64,000 nt of DNA from positions 1,680,077-1,744,076 of the forward strand of contig CM017571.1 in NCBI GenBank assembly GCA_007844125.1, given 5' to 3'. Below the pieces are notes generated by a model. That model ran no database searches and was not told the DNA's origin. It was given only the letters and a program-made list of their open reading frames with translations. This document shows, piece by piece, positions 39,961-50,884 of this stretch (positions within the stretch are counted from its first letter, which is position 1; each line of letters starts with the position of its first letter). The stretch comes from Sinonovacula constricta (lineage: Eukaryota; Mollusca; Bivalvia; Cardiida; Solecurtidae). The translations under genes were made by a program, and so were the position numbers.

Positions 39961-42551
39961 ATGGCGGCATCCATATCTTACGATCAATTAGTCGCGAAAA
40001 CGCTTAAGATTTTCAACCTTCTGCGAATTAAACCCCAACAAGAAAAGATTTTGAAGGCCTCTTGGGAAGGAAGGGACTGCATGGCTGTTCTACCAACCGG
40101 CTTCGGCAAGTCTCTGCCCTATCAGATGTTAACAACCATGTACAAGTTAGCTGGTATCGACGGAAATGTTATCGTTTTCGTTTGCAGTCCATTACAATCG
40201 CTAATAGAGGACCAAGTCCACAGATTACGGTAAATTCCCAATATTTCTGCTTTTTACATGGGTATGAACTAGTAATCTGTTACATTTACAACACATCAAT
40301 AGTGTACATTTTTATTTTAGTGGTAGGGTCAGTGCTGCCCAAATATATTTGTGTGTTTGTGAGAAGTTTGAAATAAATAATATGGAATTAAGTTAGTGGC
40401 TTTGGTAATTGAAGGTTATGAGGATAGACTGGTTACCCTGTTAATCATTGTATAGGCATTTAACCACTGGGAAAGACAAATTGTTGGTGAATGTTCCTCT
40501 ATTCCAATAAAATAGTAGGTTCTTCAACTTAAAACTAATTTCGCCTCTCACACACAAAAGGGTGTCAAGAGTTCAAGCTCTTGCAGATTCACAAAAATAT
40601 GGCTTCATTTGTTACAGAGTTCTCTGAGTATAAAATAAAAATGATAAAAAATATGATAACTAACTTCATACCTGATCATGTAATCCAAGAAAACACACAA
40701 ATAGATAAGCATAAAACTGAAGCATTTATTTCAAACCTGATTATCTGCCATTTTATTCGAAAATTTGCAATCAGAATACTCTGTTTAACAGGTTTATAGA
40801 TGACTATGACAATTTTGGGCACTAGCTTATAAATAGTTTGATGAAATAGAAACTTACTAATTTCTGCTTAGTTTTCATTATTTCCTAGCAATACTGTTTT
40901 CTTTATTAACATTTCTTCATTTAAGGTGAAAGTCCTGAGGCAGAAAAAAAATCGAACATGGTACATTTGACTACCTCTTTGGTTCTCCAGAGATGTTGGT
41001 TGGAAGTGGCAAGTGGCGTAAAAGTCTAAAAAAAATTCTCAGTGAACAACATAATTGTTGATGAATGTCATACAGTTATTTCATGGTAAGGAATAATTTT
41101 ATATCTGTTTCTACAAATTCAAAGCAGGCTTATTATAAAGCCTATATGTATTATTATAATTAATTTTATCCTTTATAGAAGCAAGAAGTCGTATGCGTCT
41201 TAAAGTTTGTTTCAGAATGAATATTTTCCACTGTTAAACTAAGGCATAGCAAAGACTTATTGCCCATGAAGATTAACAGTGCATTCCCAACAAACTTTCA
41301 GCAACATTGATGTTTTTGACAAATTAAATAAAAGAAAAGCAAAATTGTATTGCTCACTGCAAACATTCAAAATAATTTTATATTTCATTCTGCAATTTTA
41401 AATACAGAATAAGCAGACATAAATAGACTAATTACATATCCATACACTGTTATAGATCAGCCAGCTAATCTGTACATCTATCACTTGTGTATTAACTTTC
41501 TGTTGGTATCCCTTAAACATTCCAGCATGAAAAATGAAAAGCTGATAAATACAATATGCCATATTAATTTTACCAAAGTAATGCTTTGATACAAAATAAC
41601 TATAAATGTATTTGTTTATTTTTAGGGGTGAAGAGAAAAAGGGGGAAGGATTTAGGAAGTGGTTTTCATGTCTTGGAGAGTTGAGAGCCCTGTTTCCCTC
41701 TGCCTCAGTTACATCTCTTAGTGCAACATGTCGAAAAGCAGATTACAAGAAGACAATGATATCAATGAACATGAAATCAGACACTGTGGTTGTGAAACTT
41801 TCGCCAAACAAACCTAATATAAAACTTGTTGTAATTAAAGTTCAGTCTATTGAATCAGGTTTTTTGCTAGTTGTTGAGGCCGTGCAAGAGAAGAAAATTT
41901 CAAATACTTTAATTTACTGTTCATCAATTAAGGTTGTGTCACTGATATACAATTTCCTTCATGAAGAGATAACTGAGACTTACATTGTCATTGAAATGTT
42001 TCATTCAGAAACTGAGGAAAAAAACAAATTGGAAATAATAGAAAAATCAGATCTGGAAATTGTCAATACATAGTCATTGCTACCAGTGCCCTAGGAATAG
42101 GTATTGACATTCGTAATTGTTATAATGTAATTGTGTATGGTGTACCATATAGTATAGTAGATCTGTGGCAGCAAATAGGACGCGTTGGACGTGATGGATC
42201 TCAGGCTGTTGCTATCTTCCTATATAGGGGCTATATAGGGGCTACCAACTGAAGTCAACCGATGGAGATGTGAGAAATTCAACTTGTCGTAGACTTATTG
42301 CATTGCAGCCTTTTATTTCAAAAAATGAGCTGTCTCATGTTAAAAGTCAAACTGGTGTTCACACATGCTGTGATGTGTGTATGAAACAATGTGCAATAAT
42401 TGTGAGTTCAGCCCTATGGAATGCATTTTTAGGGATTTCACAATTTGCAGTGATATTAGCAGCAGCAGTACGATATGATCTTAACTTGTCTGATCTAAAG
42501 GGTGAGCCAAGTGGGGGTTTAGACGATGAGTTAAATGCCCAAGAGACATAA
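39961..42551 (+). pseudogene. RecQ-like superfamily II DNA helicase of the transposon
   Basis: Three exons: 39961-40261, 40926-41085 and 41626-42551. GT/AG borders keep phase (a Gly and a Trp codon are split). Exon 1: MAASISYDQLVAKTLKIF, Q-motif RIKPQQEKIL, Walker A TGFGKS (residues 46-51), CSPLQSLIEDQV. Exon 2: GESPEAE, FGSPEMLVGSGKWRKSL, motif II as VDECH. Exon 3: SLSAT (motif III), LIYCSS (motif IV), IATSALGIGID (motif V), QIGRVGRDG (motif VI), then CRRLI and CCDVC, a RecQ-like zinc site. About 460 residues, a bare RecQ core without HRDC. Lesions: TAA at 40231-40233; one-base shifts in A-runs at 40944-40951, 41028-41035 and 42042-42046; and an 11-bp duplication at 42220-42241. ATP-dependent unwinding during transposition is the likely ancestral role. 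Starts are set by the ATGGCGGC context. Confidence 0.88.
42220..42241 (+). repeat. 11-bp tandem duplication in the helicase
   Basis: CTATATAGGGG occurs twice in a row. With one copy removed, the frame runs from motif VI (LYRGY) straight into QLKSTDGDVRNSTCRRLI and the zinc site, so the duplication is a frameshifting mutation. Confidence 0.85.
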
Positions 42552-44473
42552 AACTTTTATCAGGGATGAACATTCCACCCGTTATATCAGTGGAAAAAGA
42601 CTGTGCTCTTTAAATATAATTTTAGAAATGTGCTAAAGCATGATGGTATGTATAATAACATGCTAATTAACCGCCAACGTTTGAAGCTTCTACTGATCCA
42701 TTTTGTTTAGCGAATACTATCTTTAATTTTGTTTATGAACTTCACAGTTTTAGAAATGTATTTGCCAATTAACAGCCATTGTTTAAAGCTATTACTTATC
42801 CATTTTGATTAAGGATTATTATCTTTAATTTCGTTTGTTCGGCCTCTTTTAGAAGAGATAGAGCTACAATTATGTAGAAAATTAACAGGCAAAGATCAGT
42901 TACTCATGTTTAATTAAGACCGTTTGGATTGTATACATGAATTGATGAATTTATTATGTTCATTCGATCACGGTGATCTTGACTTATTCACATCCACTTC
43001 CTAAACAAATCATTAGTTATGCCTTCCAATCTTCAGTCCGATGTTTGGCGACATTCTGGTCTATGGGATAATTTTCCTCAACAAAGGAAGACTAAATAGA
43101 TGCAAGTTGATGTGACTTACTACATATAACACAAACCTTACATATATGCTTGTTTCATCATACGCTTCTTTATTTTTGTTACATTTTCGCAGATTGTTAG
43201 CTGCTGTAAAAAATGGGTATTTATATAACGTTTTCAAATAAATGTGCTTCGCATGTTCCCATGTTCCCATGTTTTGTTTGATCAGATATATGTTTGATTT
43301 ATTCATTTTATTGTGAATAAAAATTACCAAATGTTTTTTTGTTCGTATTTCATTAATTATTTAAATGATGAAGTGCCTATGCCTATGGTTGATTTAATTA
43401 TTTCCATTGAAATGATGATTTAATTATGTCAATGGAAACGTTAGTAACCCCGTACACATCCGACTGCAACATAAGAATTAACTAAGATTAATATCCGGAT
43501 ATCCGTTCGGATCGTTCGACGGATATCCGGATACCAAATTTAGTATCCTTTGACATCCCTAGTTTTTTTTATAATGATAGTAAAGTAGATAACAGTACAT
43601 AAGGTAAACCAAAGGTTTCATTGTCTTTATAACATCATGTGTTCAATGCAAAGGAACATGACATTGTACGCATATTGATTACCATTTATAAAAATATTGC
43701 ATGACATGAAAACTATTGCTTAATTACATGTATTATGTACTTGGTAAATAATATTTAAGCTGCACACAGATTCATGTAATACATATGAAGTAAAATGTTA
43801 CAAACATGTAGTGGTATATGAATTTTTCTTGTTTAACAAAAAGCACCTAGTTTAATATGATAAGATAATGGAAATGGGTGACATGATTTTTTTCTGTAAT
43901 GTGTTATCTGAAATTCAGCCTCTCTAAAAGTTACCTATTTGTAAAGAAAATAACATGTTTTTCAGACTAATACATTTTTCATTAACTTATGATGATATTT
44001 TGTGTTATATCTATTTTATAGTATACAGTGAACCTGAAAAAATACTACTTTTAAAAAGACCATTATTGATTAGTTGTGCTTAGAGATTTAAGAACAATTT
44101 TTCCTCTTATTCAAGACTACTTCTCTCAATAGACTGGCCGCTTTGTTTTTCCCCTTAGTGGTCTTTGTAGACAGGTTGACTAATATCTGCATTAAGTTAC
44201 CACCTTAAATGTTTTTTGCCCATGCTCAATCCTAACGATGTTGTCCTCACTCAAGTTTCATGCTTGATAAAGCTAGCTTAATATTAGAAACATGTGTCTG
44301 TATTTCAATTTCTTTGGACGGTTTCATTTACTATTGACATGGGTACATATGCAAGGATAAAAATGAAAAGGTAACATCGCAGATCATATTGTGGCTGTAC
44401 ATCTGTAATGTACATTGGCAGTTAATTATGCAAAACATTTTCCAGCAACATGGCAAAGGCTTAATAGAGTTAT
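42552..44473. other. Convergent intergenic spacer of the transposon
   Basis: About 1.9 kb between the two stop codons. It holds a strong inverted repeat (43492-43506 and 43519-43533) and no ORF with family resemblance. Confidence 0.6.
43492..43533. repeat. 15-bp perfect inverted repeat, 12-bp loop
   Basis: TATCCGGATATCCGT and its exact reverse complement, separated by 12 bases, between two converging genes. Next to it, read on the - strand, CTAGGGATGTCAAAGGATAC resembles a hAT-type MITE end, so it may be an inserted MITE. A hairpin terminator role is the alternative. Confidence 0.7.
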
Positions 44474-45598
44474 CTACACATGCTGATCCCGTAGTCTTCT
44501 GTATGGGGTAGATGGTCTATGCCTATGAATCATAATTACAAGACCTGATGTACAATTCACATATGGATTTCTGTCAACATTTTTAATAGAACACTTTCTT
44601 ATCTGATGATTAATAACACCCAACTGAAACAAATCTTTCAATATTTTACTAACATCATTTTTGTACTCTGGAAGATGATGAAAACCCTTACTATTTCTAA
44701 TGTTACTGATTTCCTCAGCATGTTTTACTGCTTTTGTTAAAGGAGGATATTCTTTGGAGTGGTTAATAATACTCTTTTTGGTTTTATACCCTGAACAAGA
44801 TAGTTTAGAATCTCTGTTTAACATTTCTAGATACTCATCGAATGGAATGTTATTGTTTTTCCTCCTTGGAGATTTACAAATCTGTTTGCTATAAATCGCA
44901 CTTCTTGTTCAGCAGGTAGTAACTCTTCTGCAAGTGCGGTCAACTGGATAGAGCCTATTGCATATTTAACTTTATTAGTCTTGTTATATATAGGCAGTTC
45001 ATACTTTGCTGATCGAACACATCTTTCCCCGTCTCCCATATCTACAGCACTATCCAAGTTTTTGTGCAACAAGACAAGTTAAAATAAGATTAGAATGTAA
45101 TCTTGCACCTTATCATGATCTGAACTCTCATCATCTTGTTGCTTTTTTTTTGCTAGTTTCAACATGATCATGCCTGTTTTTTCATGTACCTTTAATGATG
45201 TCACACAAGCATATGTTTTGTCACAAAAATGGCACTTATATCTGCCATCTTCTTTACTAGCAACACAATAGTGTTCAGAGTTTGAAATGTGTTTTCAAAG
45301 AACCATTTTCGACAAGTTTTGTACATACATCATCAAGCCATTGATTTTTCTCTTCTGATAACTTATTATTAAAATTTACTGGCAAAGGGATTACTTTCTC
45401 CTCCTCTCTTACATTAAAAAAGTCCAGAAACATAAAGACTATGATGGCATCTAAAATTGCATAATACAACATCTTGTATGCTCTGTAGGCATTCTTTATG
45501 TCACCCTTGGCATTCCTGTAGTTTAATATATTCCTGAAGTACGCCACTGTCCCTCTCTCTCCACAGTACTGTGTATTGTATGTGAGCTTGAAAATAGC
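44474..45598 (-). pseudogene. Presumed transposase, last exon: catalytic acid region and C2H2 finger
   Basis: Opens with AIFKLTYNTQYCGERGTVAYF and KGDIKNAYRAYKMLYYAILD, then a zinc finger YKCHFCDKTYACVTSLKVHE whose final His is doubtful (HEKTGM). Then LLHKNLDSAVDM, VRSAKYELPIYNKTNK, NLQGGK and a basic C-terminus ending RRLRDQHV. Two compensating one-base shifts lie in short A-runs (T4 at 45292-45295 and T5 at 44856-44860 on the + strand). A TAA at 45081-45079 replaces a probable Lys before LVLLHKNL. Corrected length is 374 residues plus stop. Confidence 0.8.
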
Positions 45599-46174
45599 CT
45601 GAAAAATGTATGGTAACATCATGTAATTTATATTAAGGGTATAACCTTTTGATGAAAAATCTTAACTGTCCTAAAGCAAAAGCGCAATCTAGACCTTTAA
45701 CCATCACCACCTTCATAATATTATAAAAAAGACTTCTCCGTCCTCTTAACAAAAAATGCTGCTTTAAGAAAAATTACAGACTAAAAGACGATGATTAGAC
45801 TGCCTAACTGTTAACACTGATAATGGTCTGCACTGGTTGCAAAAGTAGATATACAGTGAAACCCCTGTATTAAGACCACCTCAGAGACTGGACAAATGTG
45901 GTCCTAATAGTAAGATTGTCTTAAATTTGAGGTAGAATAACTATAAAATGGGACTTTGGATTTATGGCCTTATTACTGAGATGCTCTTAATTTCAGGTTA
46001 GTCTTAATGATGGGTTTTACTGTAATATATTACAGTTCAAGAGTTGTAGTCAGCAGAGTAAATGTTAAATAAGATTTAATATTTTGTTAATTTTGTTTTC
46101 TGAATGTAACTTAGCACATTCTTTAAAATATTATTGAACAAACCGTTTCATAAATTTCACAGTATTCTACTTGC

Positions 46175-46819
46175 CTCCAAGAAATTTATTAGACTATGAA
46201 AGTCTTCTATTTTGGATATGAATCCTTCTAGACGTTCCCTTGGACTGTCTACATTTTTCATCGCCATCTGAGAACCTTGTACCCTTTCATCAGCCAGTCT
46301 GTCACCCAAATGAAGATGTAATCTCTTAAGACACATTAGTAAATATAATTTAGCAGAAACCTTTTGTAAAATTGTATTGATGAAAATTATGGAGAAGAAA
46401 AGTTATATTTGCTCGTTTTAATGACTATTATTATAGCTATGACATTAGTTTTCTCTTATATTGGGTACAAGTGATTTTCCCCAAAACTGTTAAACCGCGC
46501 GAAAATTATCCCTTTCAACGGGCTAGGGCAACATCCACAATCCCTAAAAAAAGCCCTGAATGTTTGCTTGTAATTCTAATGCAAAAATAAATTTCATATT
46601 TCAAAATGGATCCTTTGAAATACAGTACTTGTTAAAAAATCTTTGAACCAAAAATTGCAGGAGAATGTTATGTCAAATATAACTGTATTTACCTCCATAG
46701 AAAACGGCTTCAACAATTTCTCCATTTTCTGTAGGCACATACACTTCTGTAAGATGCTTAAGAAGCTGTATGATGTCTTGAGTTGTGTTTTCATTACAGT
46801 CAAACAGACCAAGAGGATA
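46175..46819 (-). pseudogene. Presumed transposase, exons 46819-46693 and 46305-46175
   Basis: The first exon reads YPLGLFDCNENTTQDIIQLL and ends mid-codon in FYGG; the second continues GDRLADERVQGSQ and FISKIEDFHSLINFLE. Together they form FYGGDRLADERV, a strong candidate for the second catalytic Asp. The acceptor before the second exon reads GG (46307-46306) instead of AG, and its donor is GC (GAG then GCAAGT), so this intron may no longer splice normally. Confidence 0.75.
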
Positions 46820-47211
46820 CTGTAAACAAAGCAAAGATATCAACCTCAACTAAGCTTCAACACATGTTGTTTTCTTTATCAAACAATAAATAAATCTTGT
46901 GTCATATGCATTCTTTTTAATATTAGAAATACTCCCGTATAAATAGAAAATTAAATCATCTCTACTCCAAATTATTTTAGAATGTTGGCATTTTTGACTA
47001 TCTGTGGAAATAGTACAAAACAAGAGCAGCCTTAATTACAGGCATACCATGGTCTTTCTTTTTATTTAATTAATTTTCAGCAGGAAAAGAAACAAGAAGC
47101 TTATGGTTCTGTCAACCTAAAAATAGAGCATTGTCAAAAGAAAACAAAACAGCTAAAAATACAGTTTCATAGATGTGGTGGCCAATTAAAAAAGGACAGA
47201 TTTTTACATAC

Positions 47212-47679
47212 CTGTTCAGTTTTTATGCCACATACATCAGAGTATGTGTGATCTAGGTGATCTGGGAATATCTTGCTGTAAATTGTATGCATCTGTGGAA
47301 TGTGTTCAGTGACTGTCCTGGCAAAAATGAAAGCACACTCTTTCAGCAGAAACCTTTGTTCATTTAGCGAAGGAATATAGTGAAGCTCTGAGATGTTATT
47401 TTGCCTGCAGTCCCCAACAGTTTCTGGAATTATCCTGTCCACAATTGCATATACATTGAACAAATGTAATGACTCTGTGTTCCTATCTGATGTACGGTAT
47501 GAAGGTAATATATCCTTGTCCCTATTATCTCCAACAAGCTGGTATTTTCTTCTTCCCCCTTGCTCCCAATTACTTTTACAACTTAAGACTTCAAAGTCGA
47601 GCATCTCATTCCAGGACAACTTGCGATGTACTGATTCTGGTCTCACTGACAAACCAAGTTTAGATAGGATATTGATGTT
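47212..47679 (-). pseudogene. Presumed transposase, central exon with VGDN motif
   Basis: 468 bp, exactly 156 codons, uninterrupted, with phase 0 at both ends. Contains NINILSKLGLSVRPESVHRK, KYQLVGDNRDKDILPSYR, SLHLFNVYAIVDRI and HIPQMHTIYSKIFPDHLDHT. This is the best preserved part of the gene and the most diagnostic of the family. Confidence 0.85.
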
Positions 47680-47919
47680 CTACACTACAGGAAGTAATAG
47701 GTATCTAGTTAAGGTGTATAAATACAATATGTGTATTGCAAAATAAATTAAAATGGGTGATTTCTACCAGTCTTCTTTCCCTAATTTCATTTTTTATATA
47801 AAAAAAACACAAACATTTGATTGTTTGTTTTAAGAAAAAAAAATAAACAGAACAGCATGGTAAACTATGTTCATCACAAAAGAAAATATGATACAGCAAC
47901 TTATCTTATTAATTCTCAC

Positions 47920-48397
47920 CTTCTGTGTGCAACCACCACTTGCTAACACAAAGCCAATTAGGTAATGCAGAGCAGACATTTCTTGACTTCTTGTATGCAT
48001 CACCATTGACACTGAAACCATCAAGTTTGTGTACAGTTTATTGTCAATACTTCTAGGTATAGGAACAGCACACACACAGCAGACTCCAAAACTTGTAATA
48101 AACTTGGGCATTTTTCTTGAAACTCAGACTCCAAAGAGTCCAATTTAAAGTTGAACAATTCACAGTAATCAGTCTTTCTCAAAATTGAACCAGAATCTCT
48201 TTTACAGGCTTGCTTACATTCATTTTTTTTATAATAGCAGCTGCACAGTTTATTATCTCTTTTGAATGTTCTTTTGCAAGCCAGTCAAGTATAACATTCT
48301 CACAGTTTGTTCCATTCATAATGACTTTACAAATATTCCTATGCAGCGCTGGCCATATGAATGCTGATTTCTTAACACTGGGGTAGTTGACTGTAAT
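47920..48397 (-). pseudogene. Presumed transposase, exon with Cys pair and two slippage frameshifts
   Basis: Starts ITVNYPSVKKSAFIWPALHR and, after a one-base loss in an A8 run (48223-48230), continues NECKQACKRDSGSILRKTDY and FQEKCPSLLQVLESA. After a two-base gain in a (GT)5 run (48069-48078) it reads PIPRSIDNKLYTNLMVSVSM and FVLASGGCTQK. Correcting both gives exactly 159 codons, matching the flanking phases. Confidence 0.8.
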
Positions 48398-48846
48398 CTG
48401 AAATGTGATAAAAAGACCTCGTGTAAGTATGATCATTGTGTAAAATTCCCATGAGGATGTTTCTGGCACTGCATCATGGCTAATAAGAAGATTAAGAAAA
48501 AAATCATTGATAAACAACATATCCAAGCTATATACCAGAAAGGACTTGTCCATCTCATCGGCAATTTATTACTTACGAAAGAAATGGAAACATGTGACAT
48601 TGTTGCTGTTTTTTCAATGTGTAATGGTAACTTACTAATTTAGTACAATTATTAAATTATTTATAAGATATCACACAATAAAAAGAGTTAGCTTGAATAA
48701 GAATAAGTTTATCAAAAACATAAATAGTCATATGAATTATTCAAAATGAACTTTTTTATTTGGCACAATTTTCAATTTGGCACAATTTTAAATAATAAAC
48801 AACTATTTCTTGAAAAAGGAATGTTACATTATTTTGTATTAAAACA

Positions 48847-49060
48847 TATTACTTTGTGTATTAATAATAAATTTAACATATTTTGTCTGCTACAAGAATC
48901 TCTAGTTGCAATTAAACATAGGAAAATATTCATGCAAATGAAACATTAAAACACATTAATTTGTGTATTAATGATAAATTTAATATTATTTTGTCTGCTA
49001 CCAGAATCTCTAGCTGCAATTAAACATAGGAAAATATTCATGCAAATGAAACATAATTTT
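48847..49060 (-). repeat. 107-bp imperfect tandem duplication
   Basis: Two adjacent copies 107 bp apart share TTGTGTATTAAT, TTTTGTCTGCTAC and AGGAAAATATTCATGCAAAT. They lie in the intron between exons 49264-49182 and 48397-47920. Confidence 0.85.
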
Positions 49061-50329
49061 AAATGGCAAACAAGGATGATTTAACTGGAAAAAGAGGGTG
49101 AAGTCAATAACAGATACTGAAATTAACAAAAGGGATTTCATCAACAGCAGCAAAACAAACAATAACTTTTCAACATTTTACTTCAACTTCTCCATTTCCA
49201 AGTAATTTCTCGCTGAAAGCCAGGGACTTCTTAGCTGTCTTTGAATTTTCACTAGGTATATTTTCTAGAAATTCAATATGCAAGTTTCATCAGAAACATA
49301 CCACCACGGTACATCATACTTAAGCAAGTGTCTTATATATTTATGTATTCAATACCTTAATTCAGTGAAAAATAATTCCTTTATTTTAGTATTGGTTATG
49401 TTTTGAGGTGTTGTAGCATTAAAGAATCAGACACATGCTAACATGGTACATCATACTCGAGCCAATAATGAACATATTCTTATTTAATAATACCTTTATC
49501 CTGTTGTTGACGTATGTCTGAAGTGTCAGATGAAGAAGCTAGCTGTTTATTTGAGGCTACCAGAACTTGAAAGCTGCTCAGCTGCACAGGATATTTCACT
49601 GTTACATTTGTGGGAATCTTCATAACTTTGAATGGCTGTTGCTGAGCTGGAGATCTCATAAGCCTTTTTTCTCTATGTGTGGTAACAATATCCTAAAAAA
49701 TGAATATATCTTTTCTCTATAGTTAAGAGGAATAGTGTTATCAAATTGTCACAGTATAAACAGGAAATAAAACATAGCAGTCAGGTACACAAAACATGCA
49801 TCCAGTAAGCAAAAGGCAATAAAGGCACAAGTACTTGAAACAGCCAAGAAGTCTCAAATTTTTTGTTTCACTTAAATCAACTTAAAAAGTTAAAAGGTAG
49901 ATCAATTTTATACCAAACATTGCATTTTGTGCTATTACATCTTAAGCAGAAAAGATTAAACATCATAAAAAACATAATCACCTAATGAGTGACAATATAT
50001 TTAGACTGCGAGCAAGGTTATTAGTCGCAGCAACAGGTTGACAGAAGAGGCACCAGTTTAAACTGTTAATTAGTTCAAACACACAACACCTTTTTTTACA
50101 ACGACTCTGTGTCGGAAAGTACCTACCACCACATATAAGTACCTTATCTAGATCTTTGACAGTTGGCTGTTTAAGTGAACTGCTGAAAAAAAAATGTTTG
50201 AAAAACACGTTTGAAAACAAATTGAGGTGCCACTGGTCCAGGTTAGTAAAACCAAAGGAACCTGAATTTCCTTCCAAAACACCCCGATCCCACATATGTT
50301 TCCTGTTTATACCACGAATTCCATAACTT

Positions 50330-50884
50330 CCGGTTAACGGCGGTCAGGCGAAAAAAATCAGCTCAGGCAAATTAGTAAATGATAAATTTCCGGATTGGTT
50401 TTCCGTGCTCAAAGAAAATAGATTAAGAGCCTTTGAAACTGAACATATGAAATCAAACAATAATACAATTAACCATGCAGTATATTCAAGGGGTACAGAA
50501 ATTGATATGTCAACACAAAGTGTATTTACCTCCATTGAGGACAGCACACATGAAGCGGCACACTCCATCCGGCCACGTGTAGAAATTTCAACACAAACTG
50601 TACAGTCGTCAACTCAACAAAGTGAGCCTAAATCCAGTCCTCGTAAAACAAGGAATCATTCTAAATCCAGTAATGGAAAATCCAATCACAATAAAACTTG
50701 TTTAAGGCCTGCGGCTACTTCCACACCAGTTCAACAACCTAGAGCGACGACATCAAGTTCATCGAGTAAACAAACACGTGAATCTTCAGTGATACACAAG
50801 ACACGAGATTCTAAAAATAAACAGCGGGGAAATCCAACTGTTGAAAACTCTAATTCGTCAGTGGAAGGTCAAGGGTCAGGATAG
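50330..50884 (+). pseudogene. LINE N-terminal Ser/Thr/Gln-rich region, ends at in-frame TAG
   Basis: Open from about 50330; the first ATG is near 50447. Contains DKFPDWFSVLKENRLRAFET, then a low-complexity region rich in Ser, Thr, Gln and Lys. The TAG at 50882-50884 is followed in the same frame by ARWEKSDIRLCLFNIEGLLG, the endonuclease start. This looks like one ORF interrupted by a single amber codon. Confidence 0.65.

Noticed and set aside
50143..50182. 40-bp transposase mini-exon
   Set aside because: It has good borders (T8 CAG, then AAG GT) and reads into the next exon, but its phase does not join exon 1 as read; not counted in the model.
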